DNA of 64,000 nt from Typhlomys cinereus (Eukaryota > Chordata > Mammalia > Rodentia > Platacanthomyidae). The position numbers were made by a program, and so were the translations under genes. The stretch covers positions 1,612,001-1,676,000 of the forward strand of contig JALPQD010000225.1 of the NCBI GenBank assembly GCA_023101885.1. Direction: 5' to 3'. Shown piece by piece: positions 35,101 through 45,265 of the stretch (position 1 is its first letter; the number at the start of each line of letters is the position of its first letter). Below the pieces are notes generated by a model. That model was not told where the DNA came from and ran no database searches. It saw only the letters and a list, made by a program, of their open reading frames with translations.

Positions 35101-36230
35101 AATGGACAGGTGAGCTATTGAGGCTGCAGAACCAGAAACAAATGAGGTGATAGTCCCCCACCCATGGTCTTGGTCACAGCATCTTCCCTAAAGGACCCCA
35201 GGAAATCAGTGGGTCAGAGGCTGCCACGCACCTGTGATCTTCGTTTTCTCTAGATGTGAAGCATTTGTTTCTGAAAGGAGTGTTTTGACTTTACCTTGCT
35301 CTTGTTTAAATGCCCTACGCTGAATGTGTGAGAGGCTGATGACCATCCCTGTAGTTTCTGGATCAAGAGTTACTAGTTGAAGATTTCATGTACAGGTTCC
35401 AAGAATCAGTGAGGGATTGGAGCTGAAGGTTGGTACCTTTTTTTCCTCCCTCTCATTGTCTTTTCCTCCTCCTTCCAGTTGTCTCCTTTCTTCCTTTTTA
35501 TGTCCTTTGCTTCTGTTTCCTTCACTTTCACTTCTTTTCTCTTGCCTTCCTTTCCTCTGCCTCCACTTCTTTCCCTGTTTTCATTCTTGTTTTTACTGTT
35601 TTATCTCTATTAGTTGGTGGAAACATAGTGAATCCCAGCTTTTAATATCTTAAATCTTTTGGACTGATAAATGACTGTCAGTCTACAGAGAACATATGTT
35701 TTAATGCCTTGTCCAGGTACAACAAATAAACATATTTAAATATATTTCTCTAGTCTATTTGTACCTTTCTCATGGAGACCCATCTAGCTTCTATTTATGT
35801 GCACAACCCTGATCAGAATTTCTCATTGTTCAGACAGTTTTTATGAACTCTTTTTCATTTGTTTCTACCCATGCAACTGCTTATATTTCCCCTGAACTCA
35901 ACATCCAAGATTTGATGATGAACTGATATCAGATCAGAGGTATGGAACCATACCTTAATTTTCTTTTGTTTCTAGAACTTGTCCATGGTATTCATGGTGA
36001 TGGTTTGTCTTTTCTCTTGCTCTGTAGTTTCTGTTTGGGGAAAATTTGATAGTTTATGAGCATTCATGTTCTTTCCAGCTGTGACATGTTTCGAATAGTG
36101 TAGCTAATAACTTTTTTATCTTCATCTCCTGGTGTTTTCCTGTGTGTGCTTCATTTAAGTATTGCCTAGCAGTAAAATCACGTAAAAAACATAAATAGGG
36201 GCTTCATACTTTCAGTTCCCAATATGAGTG
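32101..36230. other. About 4.1 kb, mostly unique; one ancient duplicated block
   Basis: No gene found: the longest frames (32525-32917, 130 residues; 34441-34815, 124 residues) show no domain, no splice-site context that I trust, and no paired neighbours. 34985-35075 and 35660-35745 are imperfect copies of one another (see that entry). 35440-35600 is pyrimidine-rich. 33241-33249 is a G-run. Confidence 0.5.
34985..35745. repeat. Pair of diverged direct repeats (34985-35075 and 35660-35745)
   Basis: Both contain ATGAC(C/T)...TCA(A/G)TCTACAGA followed by CATATGTTTT and CTTGTCCAG, then an A-rich end with TATTTAA. Identity by eye is about 70%. This may be two copies of an old interspersed repeat or an old local duplication. 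Confidence 0.6.
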
Positions 36231-36234
36231 TATC

Positions 36235-36400
36235 TATTTACTCTCTCCCCCCATTAACAATGCATGGGAGTTTTAATAGGTTTATATTATTGCCAAGACT
36301 TGTTTTTCTTTTGTTAACCATTCTATTCCTTACTGTGGTATGTCATGTAGATTTGATATGTACTTCTAAGTATGCTTATTCTTGCTCTTTCGTTTCCCTT
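36235..36400 (-). repeat. Possible ancient L1 ORF2 fragment
   Basis: CATTAACAATGCATGGGAG followed by a TTGCCAAGACTTGTTTTTC block resembles the region near the end of L1 ORF2 read on the minus strand, where the corresponding L1 text concerns a short insert-site frame downstream of the reverse transcriptase. The match is short and diverged. Confidence 0.4.
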
Positions 36401-36722
36401 TTCTCCATATATACAATACACTCACTCTCTTGCTCATATACACATATGTATAAACACACTTTTTCATACATGCACAATTTCTCCCTCTTATGTCTTTCCC
36501 ATTCCTTGGTGTCCATTGGGAATGTTTTTCAGGATATCCAAATCATTGGATTCTCAAGTCCTTTACATAAAATGGTGTACGATTTGATCGTGACCTACCC
36601 ACCTCCTCTTGTATATCTTGTATCATCTCTGGATGACTTATGATGCCTAAAATTATGTATTAGTAATTAGTAGTAAATGCTTAGCAGTGTATTGTTTATA
36701 AACAAAATGACAACATGAAACA
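36401..36722. other. No feature recognised
   Basis: Unique text with some ATACAC-rich pieces near 36420-36470. Confidence 0.4.
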
Positions 36723-36730
36723 TCCTGACC

Positions 36731-36914
36731 AATTTTTAAAAAATTAATTAATTTATTTTTTCCACTCATACAAACTTAATAGGTACCCCGGTCCCCTCCC
36801 TCCTCCACCCCTCCTCAGACCCCTTGCTCCCTCCCCCCTTTTCTCCTTCCTTTCCCCCCTCCCTTTCTCCCAGTGTGCCCCTCCCCCCTCTCTGGAGCAT
36901 CTCTTAGTGTGAAT
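36731..36914 (-). mobile_element. Short L1 3' end, first of two insertions at one site
   Basis: Minus-strand L1 tail, only about 180 bp: TTTTTAAAAAATTAATTAA tail, CCACTCATACAAACTTAAT, the C-rich block and CTGGAGCATCTCTTAGTGTG. Tail type as in the full-length copy. CTGACCA stands on its left (36725-36731) and ACTGACCA on its right (36916-36923). Confidence 0.85.
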
Positions 36915-37793
36915 GACTGACCACATTTTTTTTAACATTTTTTATTATTATTTCCGCTCATACAAACTTAATAGGTAGACCAGTTCCATCCCCCCTCCTC
37001 TTCCCCCCGAACCCCCTGCTCCCCCTCCCTCCCTCCCCATCTCCCAGTGCCTCCCCCCCAATTCCCAGAGAGTCCTTTATTGTGTATGCCTAACTCTCCT
37101 CTGGGCCCTCCTTTCCGATGACGTAAAAGGACCCAGTGGCATTTCCCTGAACCCTTTCTCGTGTTCCCCTTAAGCATAGGAACACTTCTGTGGCCATCAA
37201 TCCCTTGCCTCCAAGGATCTTCATGCCTTTAGCTGATGTTAGACTTTGTGAGGTCAATAGTGTGACGGACATGGCGCAGGGCATGCAAAGTCCTATTATG
37301 ATTGCTTCAGCCCTATCTAGTGTGGAGACTCTTCAAATCATTGCTCCCCCCATCCTTTTGCTCTTACAATCTTACCGCCCCCTCTTCCGCAGATGTCCCT
37401 GAGTTTCAGGATGGGGGGAGATTAGGCTGGCTTAGTTCTATGTGGATGATATAGAGTCTCTGAAGTTCTGGATTGTGGTTTGTTGATTTTCTTTTGCAGT
37501 TTTGCTGCTCCTGCAATGCCCTTCACTCCATCCTGATGGGGACTGTATGTCACCCCCTGGTCAGAGACAAAAAGCTGTTAAACTGGAGTCTTGTTATAAT
37601 AGCACATTCAAGGGTAGATGTAATAAAAGCAGGAAACCTCGGTGAGGGAGGGATCAGTCACCCATTTGCAAAATGATCTCTTTTCATCTGCCAGACTATA
37701 TGCCCTCTCAATATCAATATCAATATCAATATCAATATCTTTGATCATGTCTTCTTGACTCTATGAATACAGAATCCAAAGAAGACTGACCAC
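36915..37793 (-). mobile_element. Second L1 3' end with target duplication and 5' filler
   Basis: 36925-37706 is a minus-strand L1 tail of the AATGTTAAAAA type, extending to the CATCTGCCAGACTATATGCCC block (compare 49288-49310). GACTGACCAC flanks it at 36915-36924 and 37784-37793. Between the L1 end (about 37706) and the right duplication lie about 77 bp of non-L1 text that starts with five AATATC units. The left flank is the end of the previous L1, so both insertions used the same CTGACCA target. Confidence 0.85.
37707..37740. repeat. (AATATC)5 microsatellite
   Basis: Five AATATC units at the 5' junction of the L1 fragment. Confidence 0.93.
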
Positions 37794-38114
37794 TTGCTAG
37801 TTTGATTCCAAGGTGAGTACATGGATGTGAGCGTGTGTGTGTGTATTTATAAAATTGTTTTGGATTTTTTTTAATGAAACCTATTTCATTTTAAAAATGT
37901 TTTCTTTGAAGTTTTAAGATACTCTTTCTTATTTTTACCGTCAGCAAAGTAGTCTAAGATGGTTTTTTACTTTGCTCTCGGATGATGTGTTGTTCTCTTG
38001 TTCATGGTTATGAGCACACTGTGGACAAAGTCACATGTTTGCATTCATATTTTCAAACATCTAACATAAAAACAGTGCTTTGTGCAGTTTTAGCAGGTGT
38101 TTGCAGATAAGATA
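37794..38114. other. No feature recognised
   Basis: Unique text with a short GTGTGTGTG run near 37833. Confidence 0.4.
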
Positions 38115-38400
38115 CCCCCTTTCTACTTTAAAAAAATTTTTTTATTATTTTTTATTCAATTGTGTGTCTGTGTGTGTGCACGTATGTGTGTGTGTGTAGA
38201 ACCATGGGCGAATTCGGGAACCACCATGGATGCCTCCACCTCCCTTGTTTACTCTGCCCCAGGATTCACAGGCTCCACCCTACCAGGACCAGAAACGCAG
38301 GCCACCCCCGCTTCCGCCCAGAGTCTATACGTGGGGTCTAGGATCGGAACTCAGGACCTTCTGCCTGAGCCACCTCTCCAGTCCCCCCCCTTTCTACTTT
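38115..38400 (-). mobile_element. Young B2-superfamily SINE with A-box deletion and target duplication
   Basis: Body 38130-38385. CCCCCTTTCTACTTT (15 bp) flanks it at 38115-38129 and 38386-38400. Compared with 28134-28451 it lacks about 22 bp between two CCTG repeats at 38364. On the element's own strand this removes the second half of the tRNA-like A box and the GCCTCCGCC stretch. It also lacks a small CCTCCT unit. Confidence 0.92.
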
Positions 38401-38604
38401 TTATTGCTCGACATTTAGGTTCAACAGACTGGGAAAGATCTATGAACTATCTGCAAAACTAAGAATTGAGTAGTCCCCTGTGATGTACAGCCAATCCGTT
38501 CTGCAGTTTAACATCTCAGGATTTGTGCAACTCTTTACATGGGGATTCTACTGCAAGGCCTTATTGAGTTTCTGATGTATTATGGGATACAGAACTCATT
38601 TAAG

Positions 38605-38710
38605 TTACAAGGTCTCACTCTGTAGTTTAGGCGCTGGTGGAACTCGTGATACTTCTGTCTCAGTGTCCTGAGGGCTAGGATTACAACTTGTGCTACTGTG
38701 TCCATCTGCA
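38605..38710 (-). mobile_element. B1-like SINE
   Basis: AAGGTCTCACTCTGTAGTTT, CTGGTGGAACTCGTGATACT, TCTGTCTCAGTGTCCTGAG and AGGATTACAACTTGTGCTAC: the complement of B1 blocks in order. Confidence 0.8.
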
Positions 38711-39949
38711 GATTACATTATTGCACATTAATTCCATCTTCATTCCTGTAGTGTAAAGATGTCCTGAACAGCATGCTGCCAGCCTCAGGATTAGGATATA
38801 AGTCCTTTTTATTTAGCATGCTATGTGGCTGTGTGCCGCTAAGTCAAGCGATGTTCTTTCGCCACACTCATTCTTATGAGTACTACTGGCACTGAATTGT
38901 GCTACTATAGTTAAACAACAAAGCTCTCAGTGTTTAACGTTCAATCAGGGGCTGGTACTATCTTGGGGTTAAATTTTGCTATATGAATGTGACCTAAGGA
39001 TCTAGGTTGTTCATTTTTGTGATGCACAACTGATACTTTTGTATATTAGTGTTTGTTTTTCAGTTTATTTTTTAGTATACTTATTTTGGTTAGGATTTGT
39101 CTTTACCCAGTAGAATTGTCTGCTTCCTGTGAAACCCAGAGCTGTTTCTTTCCCAGTTGCTGTTCAGTGAGTTCTGTGTACCATGGTATAAAGGCAAAGC
39201 TCCTAGGAGAAGACAGATCTCCCGTCAGGGGCACACAGCCCCTCACTCTCCCCACCTGTGTTTGCATGCTCCTCCTCAAGCCTTTTCTTTGCATGTTCCA
39301 GGGGACTCCTATCCCTGAATGTTTGAATGTAAAATTTGAAAGCATAATGTTCACAGTGTTCTCAGTGAACTACAGCAGTGTGAACCCTGTCTGCACCTTC
39401 GGATTTACTTTCAGGTTCCTGCTGATCCCACTGTAGCCCATGGAGAGCATCTAATGGCTCCACGCCCAGGGCTTCAGTTGCCTGTGTAAGAGCTGGGCTG
39501 GAGCCCAGGGAGTTTCTGCTTCCTACACTAAAGACGAATGGACACAGAGGGAATCGACATTATTTTGTCAGGTCCTTCCCTGGTCTTCCAGGTAGGAAGG
39601 AACAAGTCAGTTGTTCCTGGTGGGAGCTTCCGCTGAGCCTTTTTGTCCCTGCCTTTCTTCTCCACACCACTGTGTACTCCCTGAAAACCATAAGACAACG
39701 GCCATTTTCTCATCTAGCATTCCATTGAAGAACTTGATTATTTGTGATTTCTTTTATCTTATTTCCTCCCATTAGATCATAATGATTTTTAGGGAACTGA
39801 GATTTAGGGTTTTTTTAAGAGTCAATCTCTTGCCTATGTATGACAATAGGCAAACTTAGAGAATGAGTACACATCATGAAGATATTCCCAAGCATGGTTT
39901 TTGCAAAGAAATAAGAATAGGGAGAATAGGAAATAAAATTCTTTGCTTT
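38711..39949. other. No gene recognised
   Basis: About 1.2 kb. The 127-residue frame at 39053-39436 is opposed by an 83-residue frame and shows only hydrophobic composition. No domain, so not called. Confidence 0.45.
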
Positions 39950-40204
39950 AAAAAGTGGGCTGGCCCTGAGTCCTTACACCTCATCAGAGAGGAGGACCCA
40001 GAGGAGAGTTTGGCATGCGCATTAAAGGATGTTCCGAGGATTTGGGGGGGAGGCATTGGGGGATGAAGAGGGAGGGGAGAGGGGAGGGGGGAGCAGGGGT
40101 GTGTGGGGGGGGAGGTGGAGGGAGGGAGGGGACCGGTGTACCTGTTAAGTTTGTATGAGTGGAAAAATAATAAATGTTAAAAAAAATAAATAAAAAGTGG
40201 GCTG
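39950..40204 (+). mobile_element. 5'-truncated L1 3' end with target duplication
   Basis: 39963-40191, 229 bp: CTTACACCTCATCAGAGAGG, GGAGAGTTTGGCATGCGCAT, a G-rich polypurine tract (40042-40130) and the ATAATAAATGTTAAAAAAAA tail. AAAAAGTGGGCTG flanks it exactly at 39950-39962 and 40192-40204. The perfect duplication implies a young insertion. Confidence 0.95.
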
Positions 40205-40439
40205 AAGGAAAACTCAAATGAGCAGCCAAGCTAGCCTTTCTTGTCGCTCCAAGTTGCAGGGGCTGTGGAGGAATAAATAGCAGGAAGGAAGTCATCTTTT
40301 ATCATACATTCCAAAAAAGCTCATAATAAATTTGGTGAAGAAAGCCAACTCTAATACATCAAAAGATGAGGTGCTTGCATTTCTGAAGTAGGAAATTCCT
40401 CTGGAGTGTTCCTGGAAAGGAGAAGGGGGGGGATCCTGG

Positions 40440-40664
40440 TGTGGTTTAAATGTGGACTGTCCTCACAGGCTTCATGTATGTATGTGGCTTGGTCCCCAGC
40501 TGGTGGTACTGTTCAAACTTTATCAAGTGGAGCTATGTTGGAGGAGGTGGGTCACTAGGATTGGGCCTTGAGGTTTTTGCTGTGATCCTCTTCCAACTTG
40601 CTCTCTGTTAGACACAATGTGCTCAGCCATCTAGCAGTCCTTCCACCGTGCCTTCCCCGCCATG
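40440..40664 (+). repeat. MaLR/MT-type LTR, 3' part missing
   Basis: TGGTTTAAATGTGGACTGTCC, CTTGGTCCCCAGCTGGTGG, GGAGGAGGTGGGTCACTAGG, TGGGCCTTGAGG and CCGTGCCTTCCCCGCCATGG follow the usual order of rodent MaLR-type LTRs. It runs straight into L1 text at about 40665 without its own 3' end. Confidence 0.6.
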
Positions 40665-41130
40665 GTGGTTTTGGTATCAGGGTAATACTGGTTGTTAGAA
40701 AGAATTTAGAAATATTCTTTTCCTTTTTATCTGATGGAATCATTTGAGGGCACTGGTGTTAATTCTGAATTCAGCAGTGAGACTGTCCACTTTCAGGCTT
40801 TCTTTTGTAGGGATATTTTATTTCTGCATCAGCTGTAACTTGTAATTCATTTATGTAGGTTGTTTGTGTTCTCTTGGTTCAACTGTGGTAGCTCATATGT
40901 GTCAGGAAATTTATTTATTTGTCCGATTTTCTAATTTATTGAAGTGTTTGCTTTCAACATATTCTCTAATAATCCTTAGAATTTCAATAGTCTATTGAAA
41001 TGTCTCCCCCTTTTACCTATTCTATTATTTTGAGATGTTTCTCTTTCTTTGTGAGTTCGGCTAAAAGATTATTTTTATCTTGTTCATCTTTTTAAAGAAC
41101 TAAATTGTTGGTTCTTGATATTATTTTAGA
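40665..41130 (-). mobile_element. Old L1 ORF2 (reverse transcriptase region) fragment
   Basis: Minus-strand L1 ORF2 with many decay mutations: TTTTGGTATCAGGGTAATAC at the left edge, GGTGTTAATTCTGAATTC, TCTTGGTTCAACTGTGG, CATATGTGTCAGGAAATTTA and TCTTGTTCATCTTTTTAAAG blocks. It is an older lineage than the young L1 tails nearby. It has no 3' UTR or tail, so it is an internal remnant. Confidence 0.78.
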
Positions 41131-41244
41131 TTCTATTTCATCTATTCAGAGTTTCAGCTCTGAGCTTATCAACGGGCTTGACTTAGTGGTATCCCATGAG
41201 GGCAAAAGGTATAGGCAGAAGTAAACAGACAGTAAATCCTGGTG
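41131..41244. other. Short unassigned stretch between L1 and LTR/ERV remnants
   Basis: About 110 bp, no assignment. Confidence 0.4.
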
Positions 41245-41310
41245 TGATGATTGCATTTTGGTGTCAACTTGACAGTTGCCGACTGTTTGGGGTGCAGCTG
41301 TGGAGGAACG
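41245..41310 (+). repeat. 5' remnant of a MaLR-like LTR
   Basis: GATTGCATTTTGGTGTCAAC, TTGACAGTTGCCGACTGTTT matches the start of the repeat at 42824 (GGTTTCATTTTGGTGTCAAC). Only the first ~65 bp are present. Confidence 0.55.
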
Positions 41311-41344
41311 ACCGTTTAAAAACATAATTACAGTGCCACTTAGG

Positions 41345-42385
41345 TAGTAATAGTCTGGAGGGTTGGGAGTAGAGTACACTCAGGACACTGTATGTGCTTT
41401 GAATCAGCACCCAATACATAGTACTGTATCTTCTATAGCCAGAATTCACAGGCCCAGGAACCAAGGGGTAAAGGCTGGAATGGTGCCTCTTACTGTCATA
41501 CCCAGTAACCCATTAGGAAAATTTTTGTTTCCTGTCCCTGAAACTCTGTGTTTTCCTGGCTTAGAAGTTTTTGGTTCCAGACAGGGAGATATGATAAGTA
41601 TTCTATTAGAACTGGAAGTTAAAGCTTCCTCCTGGCTATTGGGCTCCTGATGCCCTTGAATCAACAGACTAAGAAAGGAATAACTCTGTTAAGCGGTGTG
41701 ATTGATCCGGACTATCAAGGGGAAATTGGATTGCTTCTGCACAATGTAGGCAAGGAAGAGTATAAATGGAGTGCAGGAGATCCAGTAGGGCGACTCTTGG
41801 TGTTACCATGTGTCATAGTTGGGCACAGGTGTCAGCTTGACTGTTGATGGATTGAGTTCTGGGCATATTTGTAGAGAAGTAGTGGTTGAGTTAGGCCCAT
41901 AGCAAACCTGCAGGACATTGTCTATCTGATGGGGAAGGTCCAGCTGGTAGTGGGTAGGACTAGGCCCTGTAATAAATCACAGAGAGCTGGTGAGAGAGAT
42001 TGGCATCTTTCTGTATACTTAACTAGACATGCTGGTCTGGCAAGTAAGGACTGTCCCTTTCTCAGCTATTACGTAGAGATGGTGTGGCCAGACTGAGGAC
42101 TATAACCAGACTGTCATAAGGAAATAAACCCCTTGTTCCCTTAAGCCGTTTGATGGTCATTTATCAGCAATGTTGCTGTGCCATGTCCTGCGATTAAGAT
42201 TAATGATAAGTTACAATGCCCCATGCAGGCAGGATGGTGGACTGCCCAGATCCCTCGGGAATGAAGTTGTGGATGCTGCCCCCAGGAAAAGAACTGAGAC
42301 CTGTTGAAGTACTTGCTGAAGGTACAGGAAATATGGAGTGAGTAGTGAGGGAAGGTCGTTCTAAATACGTGTGCAGTTACAGAGA
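41345..42385 (+). pseudogene. ERV-L-type retroviral dUTPase pseudogene, split by an LTR
   Basis: dUTPase hydrolyses dUTP to dUMP; ERV-L-class endogenous retroviruses encode one downstream of the polymerase. Seen here: the frame 41363-41640 reads into a stop, the next segment (41650-41810) is in a shifted frame and contains GVIDPDYQGEIG (about 41692-41730), the conserved motif 3 of trimeric dUTPases with its Asp and Tyr. Coding stops at 41810, where a 370-bp LTR-like insertion begins. It resumes at 42181 with the 5-bp CCATG repeated, and remains dUTPase-like (a PDPSG-type and PPGKE-type block in the next frame, about 42245-42290). At least two frameshifts, internal stops and the insertion make it non-functional. 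Family assignment (ERV-L rather than betaretrovirus) is from recall of the domain layout and is not computed. Confidence 0.75.
41806..42185 (+). mobile_element. MaLR-like LTR inserted in the dUTPase pseudogene (5-bp target duplication)
   Basis: 41811-42180, 370 bp, starts TGTCATAGTTGGGCACAGG and carries CTGGTCTGGCAAGTAAGGAC, AAATAAACCCCTTGTTCCC and CATTTATCAGCAATG near the end. CCATG flanks it at 41806-41810 and 42181-42185, and the interrupted dUTPase-like text is continuous across the two copies. Five-base duplications are typical of ERVL/MaLR-class integration. A second copy with the same start and end blocks is on the minus strand at 62829-63569. Confidence 0.75.
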
Positions 42386-42823
42386 TGTGGCTTATAGCTG
42401 CCTAGATCACTTCTGTCCTACCTGTAAAGTACAAATGGAACTGTCTAGAACTCTTTGACTTGTCCTGAATATATAATGAGTGACAGTGAACTATAGAATG
42501 TGATGTATATTTTTTTAGATGTTGCTCTTTTAATTTGATATTTTATTCTGATATAATATTTCTATTTTACCATTTATTCTGTGTTAAATTATTTATTTAT
42601 ATTGACATTATATTTATATATTGTGTATTTATATATTTTATATTTTATTTTATAATACAAATTATATTTATATTATATATTTTATATTTGAGAGATTCCA
42701 AATTTTTTAATAATGTCAGAATTTGAAAACTTTTGAGCATCAATATAATATCTATGGGATAAGGGTTGAAAGGTCATAGTATAATAGTTATGTGTTTATG
42801 TCAAGTTGATAAGGAGTGGAATA
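42386..42823. other. AT-rich stretch, no gene
   Basis: 42520-42700 is very AT-rich (TTTATATT/TATATTTTA words). The 63-residue frame here is a composition artefact. Confidence 0.55.
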
Positions 42824-43338
42824 TTATGGTTTCATTTTGGTGTCAACATGACAGTTGCAGACTATTTGGGCGCAACTGTGAAGGGTTGATGTTTAGAATG
42901 GCCCCTGAACATGTCTGTAGGTATTTGATTGATTGCTGTGGAAAATCTAGCCCATAGTGGATGGTACTTTCCAGTGGTAGACCAGATAATAGGAAGTGCA
43001 AGGAGAATGGACTTTCTCTTCCCTTGTGTTGACTTGCTGTGGAGTCCACTCTGTGAGTATCGTGCACTTTTAAAGCATCGTGGCCTTCTTGGTTGCTGCT
43101 GTTGCCTCCATTCCTGGCTGATTCATAGTTTCATGTTTTCCACCATGATGTTGTTGTTCCTGCTGCCTTTGGAGCCTGGCCTCTAGGCTTTGCTGCTGTT
43201 CGCTATTGCTGATTTCGGAGCTCAGCTATTCTTCACAGAATCGGAATCCAGTGTCTTTGACCCTCCAGAGAAGTAAAGGCTTGAGACCTTCTCGGGATCT
43301 TTTGGCTTTGTAGAATATTCTGATCAAGAACGAAGCAG
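42824..43338 (+). repeat. MaLR-like repeat, left part, target of the full-length L1
   Basis: Starts TATGGTTTCATTTTGGTGTC and continues with GCCCATAGTGGATGGTAC and TTCTTGGTTGCTGCTGTTGC. It stops at the L1 target duplication and resumes at 50081. The right part ends in AGAGCCTTAACTAATACAC, the usual MaLR-type end, so the host repeat was about 640 bp before the L1 arrived. Confidence 0.6.
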
Positions 43339-44157
43339 TCCCCTTTGTTCCTCCCGTCCACGACCCGACTCGCTCCCGGTCGGACGGTCCTTCATCCCAG
43401 GTGAGTTACCCAGCCCCCAGGTCTCCCCTTGTATCAGCTCCTCCCACCAGCCAGCCTGTGCAACACCCAGGCTGCCTCCGGTTTGCCCTAGCCCCTTTGT
43501 TCCTCCCGCCCGCCTGGCCACCCGACCAGGACAGGACTTGCTCTGATTCCTCCATCCCTGGAGCCTGGGTGGGCCACTAAGCCAAGTCCCAAGTCCCAGG
43601 TGAAGAGTGCTGCCATCACCATCAGCCCCTCTGCCTCTCCAAAACACTGGGGACCCACACACATGGTCCACAGAATCCAAAGAAAACCCAAGCAAAGCTC
43701 TAAGGGACAAAGGCCATACATCTGAAGTCTTCTAAAATCATCCTATCACATGGGAGAGATTCTTCACATCCAGCCCAAAGATAAGTAAATCTCTTTCTTT
43801 TACCATACTGCTCCTTTTTTTAAGTATTAATCACTGTAGATTAACTTTTCCATGCAGCCACCCCCAAAATATATACAACTCCAGGGATTATACCACTCAC
43901 CCTCAAATAGTATCATCAAGATACTAAATCATAAAAGTGCACTGCCATACTAATATTCACCCCCTGTCTACTTAACCTGACTTAACTGATGTACTAACAG
44001 CCTGATAGCCTCATATAGGAAATAATACTAACAGCAGACAAACGAACCCAACTACAAGCCAAGCACTAGTAATAACTGCCCGAGAGTAGTAATACCAATT
44101 AAATCTGTTCAGTCAAAAACACACAGAAACTGAAAGGTCATAAGAGACAAAACGACA
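43339..44157 (+). promoter_or_regulatory. L1 5' UTR with two monomer-like units
   Basis: The first 400 bp are far richer in C, G and CpG than the flanks (for example CGACCCGACTCGCTCCCGG at 43360-43379). CCCCTTTGTTCCTCCCG occurs at 43340-43356 and again at 43491-43507, both followed by C-rich text with CCACGACCCGAC or CCACCCGACCAGG, suggesting a ~150-bp tandem monomer as in the promoters of mouse L1s. The unit boundaries are approximate. Beyond 43740 the composition turns A-rich up to the ORF1 start. Confidence 0.7.
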
Positions 44158-45169
44158 ATGCCCAAGTCAAAGTGCAGATCCATGAGAAACAAAACACAAG
44201 AAGACCAATCTCCCACGGAAATAATGAACCCCATAATGATGGATTCCAACCAAAACAAATTCACAGATAATAGCCCAGAAAATCAGACCCAAGATAACAA
44301 CTTTCAAAGTATGATCATTACCATGATTGATACTATGAAAGAGGAAATCCAGGAGGAGTTAAACAACCTCATCAACCATTTTGAACAGGAACACAACAGA
44401 TACTTGTAGGAGTGAGAAAAACAGTTCAAGAAACAAAAATAGGCATAGAGCAGTTAAAACAGTCTCAGGCAGAGTTTAAAATCAAACTAAAAGACAAGTT
44501 ATGGTCAACAAAAAACTCAACAGAGAGTCTTATCAGCAGAACTAATGAAGCAGAAGATAGAATTTCAGATCTTGAAGACAAAGTGGGAGAATTAACCAAC
44601 TCAATGGAAGAGGTTGTTAAAGCCAAAAAGATACTTGATAGGAATATTCAAGAGCTATGGACAACCTGAAGAAGTCTAACATGTGCATTCATGGAATACC
44701 AGAGCAAGAATCCCAAAATATCACACCTGAGGAAATTTTACAAATTATCATAAATGAAAAATTCTCTCAACTAAAGAATGAGAGGTCCATCCTAATACAA
44801 GAGGCATTCTGCACCCCAAACAGATATGACCAAAATAGAAAATCGTCACAGCAAATAGTCAAAACACTCCACATTCAAGACAAAGAAAAGGTGCTGAGAG
44901 CTTCAAGGAAAAAAAAACAAGTCACTTTTAAAGATAAACCTATTAAAATAACAAATGACTTCTCAATGGAAACAAGAAGAGCTTGGAGAGATGTACTTCA
45001 AGTATTAAATGAGCAAAAATGCCAACCCAGACTGAAATACCCGGCAAAACTATCCGTCATGATCGAGGGAGAAAGAAAAGTTTTCCAGCACAAAGACAAC
45101 TTGAAGGGATACATGCCTATCAAACCAGGCCTTCAAAAAATGCTACAAATGATACTCAAGCTTGAATAA
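44158..45169 (+). pseudogene. L1 ORF1 (RNA-binding protein), broken by two frameshifts
   Basis: ORF1p binds L1 RNA as a trimer. Three consecutive frames carry it: 44158-44409 (N-terminal, acidic-polar, starting MPKSKCRSMRN), 44412-44669 (heptad-rich coiled coil, SLISRTNEAEDRISDLEDKV) and 44657-45169 (RRM core with CIHGIPEQE and the C-terminal domain with KPIKITNDFS, ETRRAWRDVLQVL and CQPRLKYPAKLSV). The start at 44158 follows an A-rich leader. Total length near 335 residues is normal for rodent L1 ORF1p. It is dead because the frames do not connect. Confidence 0.9.
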
Positions 45170-45265
45170 AAAAACGACCTTATCCAGGAGGACAGAAGGA
45201 ACGTATAATACCACCAAAACCTAAATGTCAAACAATACACTTACAAAAGCCACTAAACATAAAAA

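Noticed and set aside
36224..36643. 139-residue open frame as a membrane protein
   Set aside because: Hydrophobic only because the DNA is T-rich; part overlaps a probable ancient L1 fragment read in the opposite sense.
43339..43740. CpG island promoter of a host gene
   Set aside because: The GC-rich segment begins exactly at the L1 target duplication and is the L1 5' UTR.
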